Below, piece after piece: positions 17,252-25,760 of a stretch of DNA of 64,000 bases. How positions within the stretch are numbered: the first letter of the stretch is position 1; each line of letters begins with the position of its first letter. This stretch comes from Bradyrhizobium sp. Ash2021. GTDB lineage: Bacteria; Pseudomonadota; Alphaproteobacteria; Rhizobiales; Xanthobacteraceae. Where the stretch lies: NCBI RefSeq assembly GCF_031202265.1, contig NZ_CP100604.1:8228501-8292500 (forward strand). The letters run 5' to 3'. The position numbers and the translations under genes were made by a program. The notes under the pieces are model-generated. The model searched no databases, was not told where the DNA came from, and saw only the letters and a list, made by a program, of their open reading frames with translations.

Positions 17252-18046
17252 TCACGCCGGCGCCGAGTTGGTCGCGGGCAGGAAATCGCCGATCATCTCG
17301 AGAAAAATCGCGGGCGCTTGCAGCTGCGGCACATGCGCGCAGCCCGGGATGATCTTGAGATGCGCCTGCGGCAGGCCCGCCGCCAGCTCATGCGACATCG
17401 GCGGCGGCGTCGCCTCGTCATGTTCGCCGACCAGCACGAGGACCGGCATCTTCACCTTGTCGAGCTCGGGCCGCAGATCGAAGCTGGCGAGCGCATCGCA
17501 GGCGGCGCGAAAAACTTGCGGATCGGTCCTGAGAAATGCCTGGCGGCGATCGGCCATCAGCTCGGGATGGCCAGCCTGAAAGTCCGGCGCGAACAGCCGG
17601 CGCATCGCGACATCGGTGATCGCCCACAGCCCCTTGGCCATGGCGGCCGCCGCCATGTTGCGAAAAGCCTCGCGGCCCGGTTCCGAGAACGCCGCGCCGC
17701 TGTCGGCGAGAATGAGCCTCGCCGCGATGCCGGGGTGACGAATAGCCATTTGCAGCGCAACGAAGCCGCCATAGCCATTGCCGAGCACGATGGCGTCTTC
17801 GCCGCCGGCGGCGTCCCTGACCGCTTCCGCCATCCGGTCGGCGACCTCGGCGAGGCCGCCGCCGACCGCACGCGATCGGCCAAAACCCGGCAATTCCGGG
17901 ACGATCACGCGATACGATTTCGATAATTCCGGCACGATGGCGTCGAAACTCGCGCGGTCCGACAACAGCGAGTGGAACAGAAACAACGGCGGTCCATTGC
18001 CCGACTGCGCTGCGTTGACGGTGCCCTGCGCCAAAAGCCGATCCAT
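17252..18046 (-). CDS. Alpha/beta hydrolase homologue lacking the nucleophile serine
   Basis: From the ATG at 18046, behind GGAAAGAGAG, there are 264 residues; the frame extends to 18115. The fold is clear: FLFHSLLSDRASF oxyanion loop, RVIVPELPGFGRS, the elbow VLGNGYGGF, LVGEHDEATPP with the acid, and PGCAHVPQLQAP with the catalytic histidine. At the elbow the G-x-Ser-x-G serine is glycine (AATGGC reads Asn-Gly), so a classical nucleophile is absent while Asp and His remain. It may be a cofactor-free lyase/dioxygenase-type member or inactive. It faces away from a GntR regulator and probably belongs to the same catabolic set. Confidence 0.8.
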   Translation of the reverse strand: MDRLLAQGTVNAAQSGNGPPLFLFHSLLSDRASFDAIVPELSKSYRVIVPELPGFGRSRAVGGGLAEVADRMAEAVRDAAGGEDAIVLGNGYGGFVALQMAIRHPGIAARLILADSGAAFSEPGREAFRNMAAAAMAKGLWAITDVAMRRLFAPDFQAGHPELMADRRQAFLRTDPQVFRAACDALASFDLRPELDKVKMPVLVLVGEHDEATPPPMSHELAAGLPQAHLKIIPGCAHVPQLQAPAIFLEMIGDFLPATNSAPA

Positions 18047-18146
18047 CCCGATCTCTCTTTCCAACATCGCGCGACGCCCCGCATGGGTGCGCCGATCCGC
18101 CGATTGATAGATCAAAACACGCGGAATTCAAGTCTTTAGGTCTTGA

Positions 18147-18160
18147 CGTGATATTTCACG
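18147..18160. promoter_or_regulatory. Palindromic operator candidate for the GntR regulator
   Basis: CGTGA-TATT-TCACG is a perfect 5+5 inverted repeat in the 150-base divergent interval, 37 bases before the regulator's start and 100 bases from the hydrolase start. Its size and place suit a GntR/FCD dimer controlling both directions. Confidence 0.5.
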
Positions 18161-18196
18161 ATTGCGAGATTATGGTCGACTGTGGAAGGAATTTCG

Positions 18197-18847
18197 ATGC
18201 TTTTACGAGATAATGTCTATGAGAGCCTGCGCTCTGATATTCTGACATGTCACTTCGCGCCGGGCGATGATATGCGCGAGCAGGATCTCGCCGAGCGCTA
18301 TGCCGTGAGCCGCCAACCGGTGCGCGAGGCGCTGCTGCGGCTCGCGCGCGAGCATCTCGTCACCGTGCAGCCGCGCCAGGGTTACCGCGTCAATCCGATC
18401 TCGCTCGCGGACGCGCGCGACCTGTTGCGATTCCGCCTCGCGCTGGAGCCCGCCTGCGTGGCGGAGGCGATTGAGAACGCCACCGACGCCGTGCTGAAGT
18501 CGCTGAACGAATTCCGCCGCTTTTCGGGCAACTACGAGGATTTCATCGCCTATAACCGCGCGTTTCACTCCGCGCTGGCGCATGCTTCCGGCAATCGCCG
18601 CATGGCCGCGGCGTTGTGCGACCAGATCGGACAGGCCGACCGGCTGGTGCGCGTCAGCGTCGCCAATCTCAGGGGCCACGACCCCTTAAAACTGGTCGGC
18701 GAGCACGTAGCCCTGATCGAGGCGATGCAGCGGCGCGACGGCCGCGGCGCCGGCCGCATCATCAAGGCCCACATCGCGCAGACCGAAAAACGCGTGCTGC
18801 CGGCGCTGAAGCGCAACGCCGTCATCGTCGAAGGGAGAGACGCATGA
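18197..18847 (+). CDS. GntR family (FCD) transcription regulator
   Basis: The ATG at 18197 is preceded by GGAAGG; a GTG at 18182 would add five residues. The product has 216 residues. Residues ~5-65 are the GntR winged helix (VYESLRSDILTCHFAPGD, then SRQPVREALLRL and the wing VQPRQGYRV). Residues 75-205 form the FCD ligand-binding domain (LLRFRLALEPACVAEA, then FIAYNRAFHSALAHASGNRRM), whose aspartate/histidine residues usually hold a metal and a carboxylic acid ligand. Its stop overlaps the aldehyde dehydrogenase start (ATGA at 18844-18847), so it is cotranscribed with its probable target and autoregulated through the upstream palindrome. Confidence 0.9.
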   Translation: MLLRDNVYESLRSDILTCHFAPGDDMREQDLAERYAVSRQPVREALLRLAREHLVTVQPRQGYRVNPISLADARDLLRFRLALEPACVAEAIENATDAVLKSLNEFRRFSGNYEDFIAYNRAFHSALAHASGNRRMAAALCDQIGQADRLVRVSVANLRGHDPLKLVGEHVALIEAMQRRDGRGAGRIIKAHIAQTEKRVLPALKRNAVIVEGRDA

Positions 18848-20373
18848 ACATTCCTTCGAAACAGGCGTCCATCGACGTCGAAATCCACGGCAATTTCGTC
18901 GACGGCCGCGAGATCGAGGCCGGTAACGGCGAAATGCTCGACGTCCGCAATCCCGCCACCGGCGACGTGATCGCGCGGATCCCGAATTCGACCAGGGAAG
19001 ACATCGACCGCGCCATGAAGAGCGCCCGCTTAGCCTTCGAAGGCAAGGCGTGGGGCGGCATGGATACACGCGCGCGGGCGCGGCTGGTCAATCGGCTCGC
19101 GGATGCGTTTGAAGCCAATCTCGACACGCTGTATCGGCTGGAGACGCTGAACAACGGCCGTCCCGTCAACGAGACCCGCGCGCAATTGTCGCGGCTGCCG
19201 GATTTCTTCCGCTACTTTGCAGGACTGGCGCTGGCGCGTCGTGACTCCGTGATCCCCGTCGAAGGCGCCTATTTGAACTACACCCTGCGCACCCCGATCG
19301 GCATCGTCGCCAACTGCACGCCGTTCAACCATCCCTTGATGATCCTGTGCAAGTCGCTGGCCGCGGTGCTGGCGAGCGGATGCGTTACCGTGGTCAAGCC
19401 GTCAGAATACACGCCGCTGACGACGCTAAAACTGGCGCAGATTTTCACCGAGGCCGGTCTGCCGCCCGGCGTGTTCAACATCGTGCTGGGCCTCGGCCAG
19501 AGCGCCGGCAAGATGCTGGCCGAACATCCCGATCTCAACAAGCTGGTGCTGACCGGCGGCACCGAGGCCGGCCGAATTGCTGGCGGCGCCGCGGCAAAAG
19601 TGTTCGCGCACCAGACCATGGAGCTCGGCGGCAAGACTCCCGTGATGGTGTTCGACGATTTCGACGTCGACCGCGCCGTCAATTATGCCGCGTTCGGCGC
19701 CTTCATTGGTGCGGGCCAGACCTGCGTCTGCGCCTCCCGGCACATCGTGCAGGCCTCGATCTATGACGAGTTCGTCGAAAAGCTGAGGGCGAAGACCGAG
19801 ACCATCCGGATCGGCGATCCCTTCGATCCTGCAACCCAACTCGGGCCGGTGATTTCGGCGCGGCAGCGCGATCGCGTGCTGACCTATTCGCGGTTCGGCC
19901 ATGAAGACGGCGCGCGCCTCGTCACCGGCGGTGTCGCCGCAAAGGTGCCCGGCCACGACAATGGCTATTTCGTCGAGCCCACCGTGTTTGCCGACGTCAA
20001 ATCCGACATGCGCATTTTTCAGGAGGAAGTGTTCGGCCCCTTCACTTCGGTGACGCCGTTCAAGGACGAGCAAGACGCATTGCGGCTCGCCAATGATTCC
20101 CCGTTTGGCCTCGCGGCCGCGATCCGCACCCGCGACGTCGGCCGCGCCCATCGGGTGGCGTCCGCCGTCAAGGCCGGCATCGTCTGGGTCAACGACCATC
20201 ACCGCCTCGATCCGGCCTCGCCCTGGGGCGGCGTCGATGATTCCGGCATCGGCCGCGAATGCGGCACCGAAAGCTTTGACGACCATTTCAACACCAAGAG
20301 CGTGATGGTCGCGACCGGCGACCAGCCGTTCGACTGGTATCGCGACACGGCGAACCAACGACGATTGAATTAG
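18844..20373 (+). CDS. Aldehyde dehydrogenase family protein
   Basis: A 509-residue NAD(P)-dependent aldehyde dehydrogenase. The start at 18844 is fixed by the ATGA overlap with the GntR gene. Landmarks: the general base glutamate in MELGGKTP near residue 260, the catalytic cysteine in GQTCVCAS near 294, NAD-binding ANCTPFNHP near 158 and the late EVFGPFTSV block. It oxidises an aldehyde to an acid in the cytoplasm; the gene set (FCD regulator, MFS carrier of the aromatic-acid type, hydrolase) suggests an aromatic or hydroxy-acid semialdehyde, but the substrate cannot be read from sequence. A palindromic repeat begins right at its stop. Confidence 0.9.
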   Translation: MNIPSKQASIDVEIHGNFVDGREIEAGNGEMLDVRNPATGDVIARIPNSTREDIDRAMKSARLAFEGKAWGGMDTRARARLVNRLADAFEANLDTLYRLETLNNGRPVNETRAQLSRLPDFFRYFAGLALARRDSVIPVEGAYLNYTLRTPIGIVANCTPFNHPLMILCKSLAAVLASGCVTVVKPSEYTPLTTLKLAQIFTEAGLPPGVFNIVLGLGQSAGKMLAEHPDLNKLVLTGGTEAGRIAGGAAAKVFAHQTMELGGKTPVMVFDDFDVDRAVNYAAFGAFIGAGQTCVCASRHIVQASIYDEFVEKLRAKTETIRIGDPFDPATQLGPVISARQRDRVLTYSRFGHEDGARLVTGGVAAKVPGHDNGYFVEPTVFADVKSDMRIFQEEVFGPFTSVTPFKDEQDALRLANDSPFGLAAAIRTRDVGRAHRVASAVKAGIVWVNDHHRLDPASPWGGVDDSGIGRECGTESFDDHFNTKSVMVATGDQPFDWYRDTANQRRLN

Positions 20374-20421
20374 CGCATGATCCCGAAAAGTGGGTACCGG
20401 TTTTCGAAAAAGATCATGCGC
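20373..20421. repeat. REP-type palindrome after the aldehyde dehydrogenase gene
   Basis: The arms GCGCATGATC and GATCATGCGC enclose a centre with CGAAAAG and TTTTCG sub-arms. It touches the stop codon and may form a transcript-stabilising or terminating hairpin. This repeat is widespread between genes in Bradyrhizobium, from general knowledge. Confidence 0.8.
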
Positions 20422-20512
20422 CACCAATAAAGCAAACAACCGACGGCAACTCCGCGTCCAGAGAAGACCGGGGGCCGATCGGCCAACAAGGCGACAAAGG
20501 GGGAAACTTGAT

Positions 20513-21859
20513 ATGGCTCACGCAGTAAACGCCGGCGCACGACTCGATCGGCTCCCGGTCTCATCGTTTCACTACCGGATCTTCTGGCTGGTCGGGGCCG
20601 GCATGTTTTTCGACGGATACGATCTCTATATCGCCGGCGGCGTGCTGGCGTCGGCGGTGCAATCCAAATTCTCGACCGTGCCGCAAAATCTGCAATTCAT
20701 TTCACTGACCTTTGTCGGCATGACACTGGGCGCCCTGATCACCGGATTTGTCGGCGACAAACTGGGGCGGCGGTTCACCTATCAGATTAATCTCTTGATC
20801 TTCGGGCTGGCGTCGCTGGCCGCCGCCTTCTCGCAGGATATGAATCAGCTGATCGCCTGCCGCTTCATTCAGGGCCTGGGCCTCGGTGCCGAAATCGTCG
20901 TCGGCTATTCGACGCTGACCGAATTCGTGCCGCCGAAGACGCGCGGGCGCTGGCTGTCGATGATGGCGTTCCTGACGGTGACCGGCTTCCCGGTGACCGC
21001 CCTGCTTGGCTATCTGATCATTCCGGCCTTTGGCTGGCGCCCGATGTTCATTATTGCCGGCGTCGGCTCGCTGATCGTCTGGTATCTGCGCAAAAATCTT
21101 CCGGAATCGCCGCGCTGGCTTGAATCGCAGGGCCGCACCGAGGAAGCCGAAGCCTTGATGCAGTCGATCGAAAAGGAATCCGCAGGCGGCGGGACGCTGC
21201 CGCCGCTGGTGGTGCCGACGCCTGTCGCGCAGGTCGCCGCCTTCGACATGCTGAAGCCCCCACTTTTGCAACGCATGATCGTGGGCTCCTGGGTGCTGAT
21301 TACCATCAATACATTGATCTTCGGCTTCGTGATCTTCCTGCCGCAGTTCTTCCTGCGCCAGGGCCTGACCATCGCCAATTCGCTGGCCTATACGCTGGTG
21401 TTGTCGGCTGCATCACTGGTCGGCTGCGCGCTCGGCGCCTATTTGTCCGACGCCATCGGACGACGCTGGAGCATCATCGGCGCGTCGATCGTGACCATCA
21501 TCACCGGCTACATCTATGCCCGCTTCAACGCCGCGTCCGATCCGGAGGTCGTGTTGAGTGTCGGCTTCGTGCTGATCGTCGCGATCTATGTGCAGACCGC
21601 GCTCCTGTTCGGCGTTTATACGACAGAGCTGTTCCCGACCGAGATTAGGTTGCGTGCCAATGGCATCTGCAACACGCTCGGACGCGGCGCCACCGTGGTC
21701 TCGCCCTTCATCGTCGGCGCCTTGATGGCGTCCTACCAGCTGCCGGGCGTGGTCTGGCTGATGATCGGCCTGGTGATCGTTCAGATCGTGGTGGTGTGGG
21801 CCTGGGGCGTCGAGCCGCGCAATCGCGGGCTGGAGGAAGTCGCGACGGCTAGGGCGTGA
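20513..21859 (+). CDS. MFS transporter, aromatic acid/proton symporter type
   Basis: From the ATG at 20513 (MAHAVNAG) the protein has 448 residues; the frame opens upstream inside the repeat, where a start is implausible. It shows twelve hydrophobic segments, the MFS signature FDGYDLYIAGG in helix 1, the loop 2-3 motif DKLGRR near 80, and a second-half counterpart SDAIGRRWS. The FDGYD pattern is typical of the AAHS branch that imports benzoate-like acids. It probably feeds the oxidoreductases encoded just upstream. The gap of 140 bases with a palindrome between the dehydrogenase and this gene allows a separate promoter. Confidence 0.88.
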   Translation: MAHAVNAGARLDRLPVSSFHYRIFWLVGAGMFFDGYDLYIAGGVLASAVQSKFSTVPQNLQFISLTFVGMTLGALITGFVGDKLGRRFTYQINLLIFGLASLAAAFSQDMNQLIACRFIQGLGLGAEIVVGYSTLTEFVPPKTRGRWLSMMAFLTVTGFPVTALLGYLIIPAFGWRPMFIIAGVGSLIVWYLRKNLPESPRWLESQGRTEEAEALMQSIEKESAGGGTLPPLVVPTPVAQVAAFDMLKPPLLQRMIVGSWVLITINTLIFGFVIFLPQFFLRQGLTIANSLAYTLVLSAASLVGCALGAYLSDAIGRRWSIIGASIVTIITGYIYARFNAASDPEVVLSVGFVLIVAIYVQTALLFGVYTTELFPTEIRLRANGICNTLGRGATVVSPFIVGALMASYQLPGVVWLMIGLVIVQIVVVWAWGVEPRNRGLEEVATARA

Positions 21860-21869
21860 TGGTGTACCC

Positions 21870-21950
21870 GTCATTCCGGGGCGATGCGCAGCATCGAACC
21901 CGGAATCTCGAGATTCCGGGTCTGGTCCTTCGGACCATCCCGGAATGACG
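21870..21950. repeat. Long inverted repeat between MFS and scoB genes
   Basis: CGTCATTCCGGG at the left is the complement of CCCGGAATGACG at the right, with a nested GATGCG/CGCATC-like stem and the centre CCGGAATCTCGAGATTCCGG. The whole can fold as one long hairpin between convergent genes and may serve as a bidirectional terminator. Confidence 0.75.
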
Positions 21951-21954
21951 CCAG

Positions 21955-22605
21955 TTAAGCGTTCTTCAGCGCGACCCGGAATTCGGCTTCGGTCTTGGAC
22001 TTCACCTCGTCGAGCGTGACGCCGTCGGCGAGTTCGATTAGCGCCATGCCGTCCTTGCCGTGCTTGTCGATGGTGAATACCGCGAGATCCGTCACCACCA
22101 TGTCGACGACCTTTTCGCCGGTCAGCGGCAGATTGCACTTCTTTAAAAGCTTCGGACCGTCCTTGGCGGAATGCTCCATGACCACGACGACGCGCTTGAC
22201 GCCGGCGACGAGGTCCATCGCGCCGCCCATGCCCTTGACCATCTTGCCCGGGATCATCCAGTTGGCGAGGTCGCCGTTCTCGGCCACCTGCATCGCGCCC
22301 AGGATCGAGAGATCGATATGCCCGCCGCGCACCATGCCGAAGGATTCGGCGCTCGAGAAATAGCTGGTCGACGGCAATTCGCTCACCGTCTGCTTGCCGG
22401 CATTGATGAGGTCGGCGTCTTCCTCGCCCTCGTACGGGAACGGTCCCATGCCGAGCATGCCGTTCTCGCTCTGCAAGTTCACGTCGATACCGTCGGGGAT
22501 GTAGTTCGAGACCAGCGTCGGAATGCCGATGCCGAGATTGACGTAATAGCCGTCGCGCAACTCTTTGGCGGCGCGCGCAGCCATCTGTTCACGGGTCCAG
22601 GCCAT
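21955..22605 (-). CDS. scoB: 3-oxoacid CoA-transferase subunit B
   Basis: A 216-residue beta subunit of succinyl-CoA:3-ketoacid CoA-transferase. The catalytic glutamate lies in [12 protein letters not shown] near residue 47, the site where CoA thioester forms. [12 protein letters not shown] and [22 protein letters not shown] are the usual family blocks. With subunit A it moves CoA from succinyl-CoA to acetoacetate or a related 3-oxo acid, linking ketone bodies (and PHB breakdown products) to the TCA cycle. The subunit A gene ends 24 bases before its start, so they form one operon (A then B). Confidence 0.92.
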   Translation of the reverse strand: MAWTREQMAARAAKELRDGYYVNLGIGIPTLVSNYIPDGIDVNLQSENGMLGMGPFPYEGEEDADLINAGKQTVSELPSTSYFSSAESFGMVRGGHIDLSILGAMQVAENGDLANWMIPGKMVKGMGGAMDLVAGVKRVVVVMEHSAKDGPKLLKKCNLPLTGEKVVDMVVTDLAVFTIDKHGKDGMALIELADGVTLDEVKSKTEAEFRVALKNA

Positions 22606-22629
22606 GGGGCTCTCCTGCTCTGAGTTGAT

Positions 22630-23337
22630 TTAAGCGGCTGGGCGCGGGCGGGTGTTGCGGAATTCGATCCGCTTCTTGCCGACACCGACCTCGACGATGC
22701 GATTGACGAAAATGCCGGGCGTATGGATATGATCGGGGTCGATCTCCCCGGCCGGCACCAGATGCTCGACCTCGGCGACGGTGATCTTGGCGGCGGTCGC
22801 CATCATCGGGTTAAAATTCCGCGCGGTCTTGCGGTAGACGAGGTTGCCGGCGGTATCGCCCTTCCAGGCGTGCACGATGGCGAGGTCGGCGAACAGGCCG
22901 CGCTCCATGATGTACTTCTCGCCGTCGAATTCCTTCACCTCTTTGCCCTCGGCGATCAGCGTGCCGACGCCGGTCTTGGTGAAGAACGCCGGAATGCCGG
23001 CGCCGCCGGCGCGGATGCGCTCGGCCAGCGTGCCCTGCGGGTTGAATTCGAGTTCCAGTTCGCCGGCGAGATATTGCTGCGCGAACAACTTGTTCTCGCC
23101 GACATAGGACGAGATCATCTTCTTGATCTGCCGCGTCTCCAGGAGCCGGCTCAGCCCGATACCGTCGACCCCAGCATTGTTGGAGATGACCGTCAGACCC
23201 TTGACGCCGGAATCGCGGATCGCGTCCGACAAGGTCTCGGCAATGCCGCACAGGCCGAAGCCGCCCGACATGATCATCATGCCGTCCTTGAGAATGCCGT
23301 CGAGTGCCGATTTGGCGTCGGGATAGACCTTGTTCAT
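22630..23337 (-). CDS. scoA: 3-oxoacid CoA-transferase subunit A
   Basis: From the ATG at 23337 (MNKVYPDAKSAL) it has 235 residues; the frame is open 72 bases further upstream without a start signal. Family blocks: the GGFGLCGIAETL loop near residue 25, VISNNAGVDGIGL, GGAGIPAFFTKTGVGT near 118 and YRKTARNFNPMMATAAK. It is the alpha subunit of the succinyl-CoA:3-ketoacid CoA-transferase heterodimer; the active glutamate is on subunit B, encoded immediately downstream. An adipate-type (PcaIJ) specificity cannot be excluded, but the similarity pattern favours the ketone-body enzyme. Confidence 0.92.
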   Translation of the reverse strand: MNKVYPDAKSALDGILKDGMMIMSGGFGLCGIAETLSDAIRDSGVKGLTVISNNAGVDGIGLSRLLETRQIKKMISSYVGENKLFAQQYLAGELELEFNPQGTLAERIRAGGAGIPAFFTKTGVGTLIAEGKEVKEFDGEKYIMERGLFADLAIVHAWKGDTAGNLVYRKTARNFNPMMATAAKITVAEVEHLVPAGEIDPDHIHTPGIFVNRIVEVGVGKKRIEFRNTRPRPAA

Positions 23338-23587
23338 GAAAATAGGACCTGATGGAGGGAGGCGCTTGCGGCCAGTATTAACAGGGATTATTAGGCGAAA
23401 TCTTCGCAATGCGTCAATGACGGGGCATTGGGACCATCGGACCCGGCCGGCAACCTCAGGATGGCCTTGAAAGCGTCAAGAAAACCCTTCAAGTTGCGTG
23501 GGTTGACACGGGCTTTCGGATGCGCTGCCCGCTTTTTCAACACCGATCCGACAACCTCAAGCCGACATCCATGAACCAGACTTGGAT

Positions 23588-25564
23588 ATGTCATTGACGA
23601 TGGCCCAAGGAATGAAGCGGCTGGGAATGCCGATTGCGGCGCTCCTCGGCCTGGCGCTGGTCGGCCTGATCGGGACCTCCTGGTTCCTCAACCGGGACGC
23701 GCTGCGCGAGGCGGTCGAGGCGCAGATCCGCGCCGTCACCGGGCTCGACCTGATGATCACGGGCGCGATCGACGTCTCGGTATTTCCCGGCAGCTATGTC
23801 TCGTTTCATGACGTCGGGCTGAAGGGCGGCGGCACCACCGCCCCCGCGCTGCAGGTCGACGTGCTGACCGCCAATTTGCGCTTGCTGCCGCTGTTGCTGC
23901 GGCGGTTCGAGATCGCCGACGTCATGATGCTGCGCCCGCATATCCGCGTCGTCAGGGACGGCAATGGCGAGAGCAACTGGACCCCGTTCGTCGAGACCAT
24001 CGCGCGTACCATGAAGCCCGGCGCCGAGAATCAGGTGTCGTTTTCGGAAATCAGGATCCAGGACGGCGTGCTCGATTACGAGGACTCGACCAACCACGTC
24101 TCCGAGCAGCTCGGCGATATCGACCTGTCGCTGGCCTGGCCGTCGATCTCGCGCTCGTTTGCCGCGACCGGGCAGTTCGACTGGCGCGGCGAGCGCGTCG
24201 ACGGCTCGATCTCAGCCGGCGATTTCGTCGCGATGCTGTCGGGCGATCGTTCCGGGCTGAAGGCGCGGCTGGCGAGCGCGCCGCTGAAACTTGCCTTCGA
24301 CGGCACGGTCGCCAACCGCACCAGCCTGATGATGGAGGGCACCGCCACCATCGACAGCCTGTCGCTGCGCAACGCGCTGCGCTGGATGGGACAGGCCGCA
24401 CCGGCCGGCGGCGGCTTCGGCCGCTTCGCGCTGAAGGCCCGCGCTAACGTCGTCGGCGGCTCGGTCGCGCTGACCAATGTCAATGTCGAGCTCGACGGCA
24501 ATGTCGCCGAGGGCGTGATGACCTTCGTCAATAACGGCCGCCAGACGCTGCAGGCGACGCTGGCCGCCGGCAACCTCGATTTCACGCCCTACATTTCCAC
24601 CTTCCGCCTGCTCGCCAGCGGCGCGCACGACTGGAACCGGCAGCTGTTCGATCTCAACTCGCTGTCCACCACCGACCTCGACATGAGGCTGTCGGCGGCG
24701 CGGGTGACGGTCGGACCGACCAGACTCGGCCGCACCGCGTTCGGCGCCAATCTGCGCGGCGGCGCGCTGGCGCTCTCGGTCGGCGAAGCGCAGATGTATG
24801 GCGGCATCGCCAATGGCTCGTTCGGGGTCGCACGCTCGGATGCGGTCGCCGACGTCAAGGCCCAGTTCCAGTTCACCGACGTCGACCTGCAGGCCTGCGC
24901 ATCCGAATTGTTCGGCATCAACAAGCTTTCCGGCCGCGGCAATCTCAGCGTTTCGCTGGTGGCCTCGGGCTCCAGCCCGTTCGGCCTCGCCTCTTCGCTC
25001 GACGGCACCGCTACGCTGACCGGTCATGACGGCGCGATCGCGGGCTTCAATGTCGAGCAATTGCTGAAACGGCTGGAGCGCCGGCCTTTGTCCGGCGGCG
25101 GTAATTTCCGCAACGGTTCAACGCCCTACGACAACCTCAACGTCTCGGTGAAATTCGCCGACGGGATTGCGACCGCCGAAGACGTCCGCGTCGAGGGCGC
25201 CGCCGCGCGCATCACCCTGACCGGCACCGCCTCGGTGCCGTCGCGCGAATATGATCTCAAGGGCGTCGCCAGCCTGACCGCGGCATCGACCGGCAACGAC
25301 AAAGGCTTCGATCTGCCGTTCGTGGTGCAGGGCCCGTGGGACGATCCGCTGGTGTTTCCGGATCCGGATATCCTGATCCGCCGCTCGCCGGGTGCGGCGC
25401 AATTACTCGAATCGGTGAAGGATCGCAAGACCCGCGACGCCGTGCGCTCGGTGATCGAGCGCTTTACCGGCGGCAGCGCACGGCCGGCGGCGCCGGACGC
25501 CGCGGTATCAGCGCCCGCGCCCGCAAGCGCGCCGGCGGCGGCTGAAAACGCGAAGCCGAACTGA
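23588..25564 (+). CDS. AsmA family outer-membrane assembly/lipid-transfer protein
   Basis: Starting at the ATG 23588 (MSLTMAQGMKRL), about 658 residues; a TTG two codons earlier is possible, as is an ATG at 23600. One N-terminal membrane helix (IAALLGLALVGLIGTSWFL, residues ~15-33) anchors a large periplasmic beta-rich domain. The start of the mature part (VEAQIRAVTGLDLMITGAIDVSVFPG) and the C-terminal half with GVASLTAA and FDLPFVVQGPWDDP are typical of AsmA/YhdP-like proteins, which bridge the periplasm and carry phospholipids to the outer membrane. It ends in an Ala/Pro-rich tail. Stands alone between unrelated genes. Confidence 0.87.
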   Translation: MSLTMAQGMKRLGMPIAALLGLALVGLIGTSWFLNRDALREAVEAQIRAVTGLDLMITGAIDVSVFPGSYVSFHDVGLKGGGTTAPALQVDVLTANLRLLPLLLRRFEIADVMMLRPHIRVVRDGNGESNWTPFVETIARTMKPGAENQVSFSEIRIQDGVLDYEDSTNHVSEQLGDIDLSLAWPSISRSFAATGQFDWRGERVDGSISAGDFVAMLSGDRSGLKARLASAPLKLAFDGTVANRTSLMMEGTATIDSLSLRNALRWMGQAAPAGGGFGRFALKARANVVGGSVALTNVNVELDGNVAEGVMTFVNNGRQTLQATLAAGNLDFTPYISTFRLLASGAHDWNRQLFDLNSLSTTDLDMRLSAARVTVGPTRLGRTAFGANLRGGALALSVGEAQMYGGIANGSFGVARSDAVADVKAQFQFTDVDLQACASELFGINKLSGRGNLSVSLVASGSSPFGLASSLDGTATLTGHDGAIAGFNVEQLLKRLERRPLSGGGNFRNGSTPYDNLNVSVKFADGIATAEDVRVEGAAARITLTGTASVPSREYDLKGVASLTAASTGNDKGFDLPFVVQGPWDDPLVFPDPDILIRRSPGAAQLLESVKDRKTRDAVRSVIERFTGGSARPAAPDAAVSAPAPASAPAAAENAKPN

Positions 25565-25760
25565 CGCCCCTTCGGGCGCCCACAGAGATCACCTCCCTGT
25601 CGACTGCCGCGCGCCACCCGGCATGATGCCGGCTTATTGTAGCGCAAGGCGGACTGCTGTTGGATAGTCGCCAAGACCAACCGAGAAATCCGCTCACCGG
25701 CAGCTTCGATTGCCGCGTATGCGCGCTCTCGGCCAACGACAATGGGGAGGCTTCCGAAAA

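Noticed and set aside
19426..20439. 337-codon open frame antisense to the aldehyde dehydrogenase gene
   Set aside because: The catalytic residues fix the + strand gene. The opposite reading has no start signal or recognisable domain.
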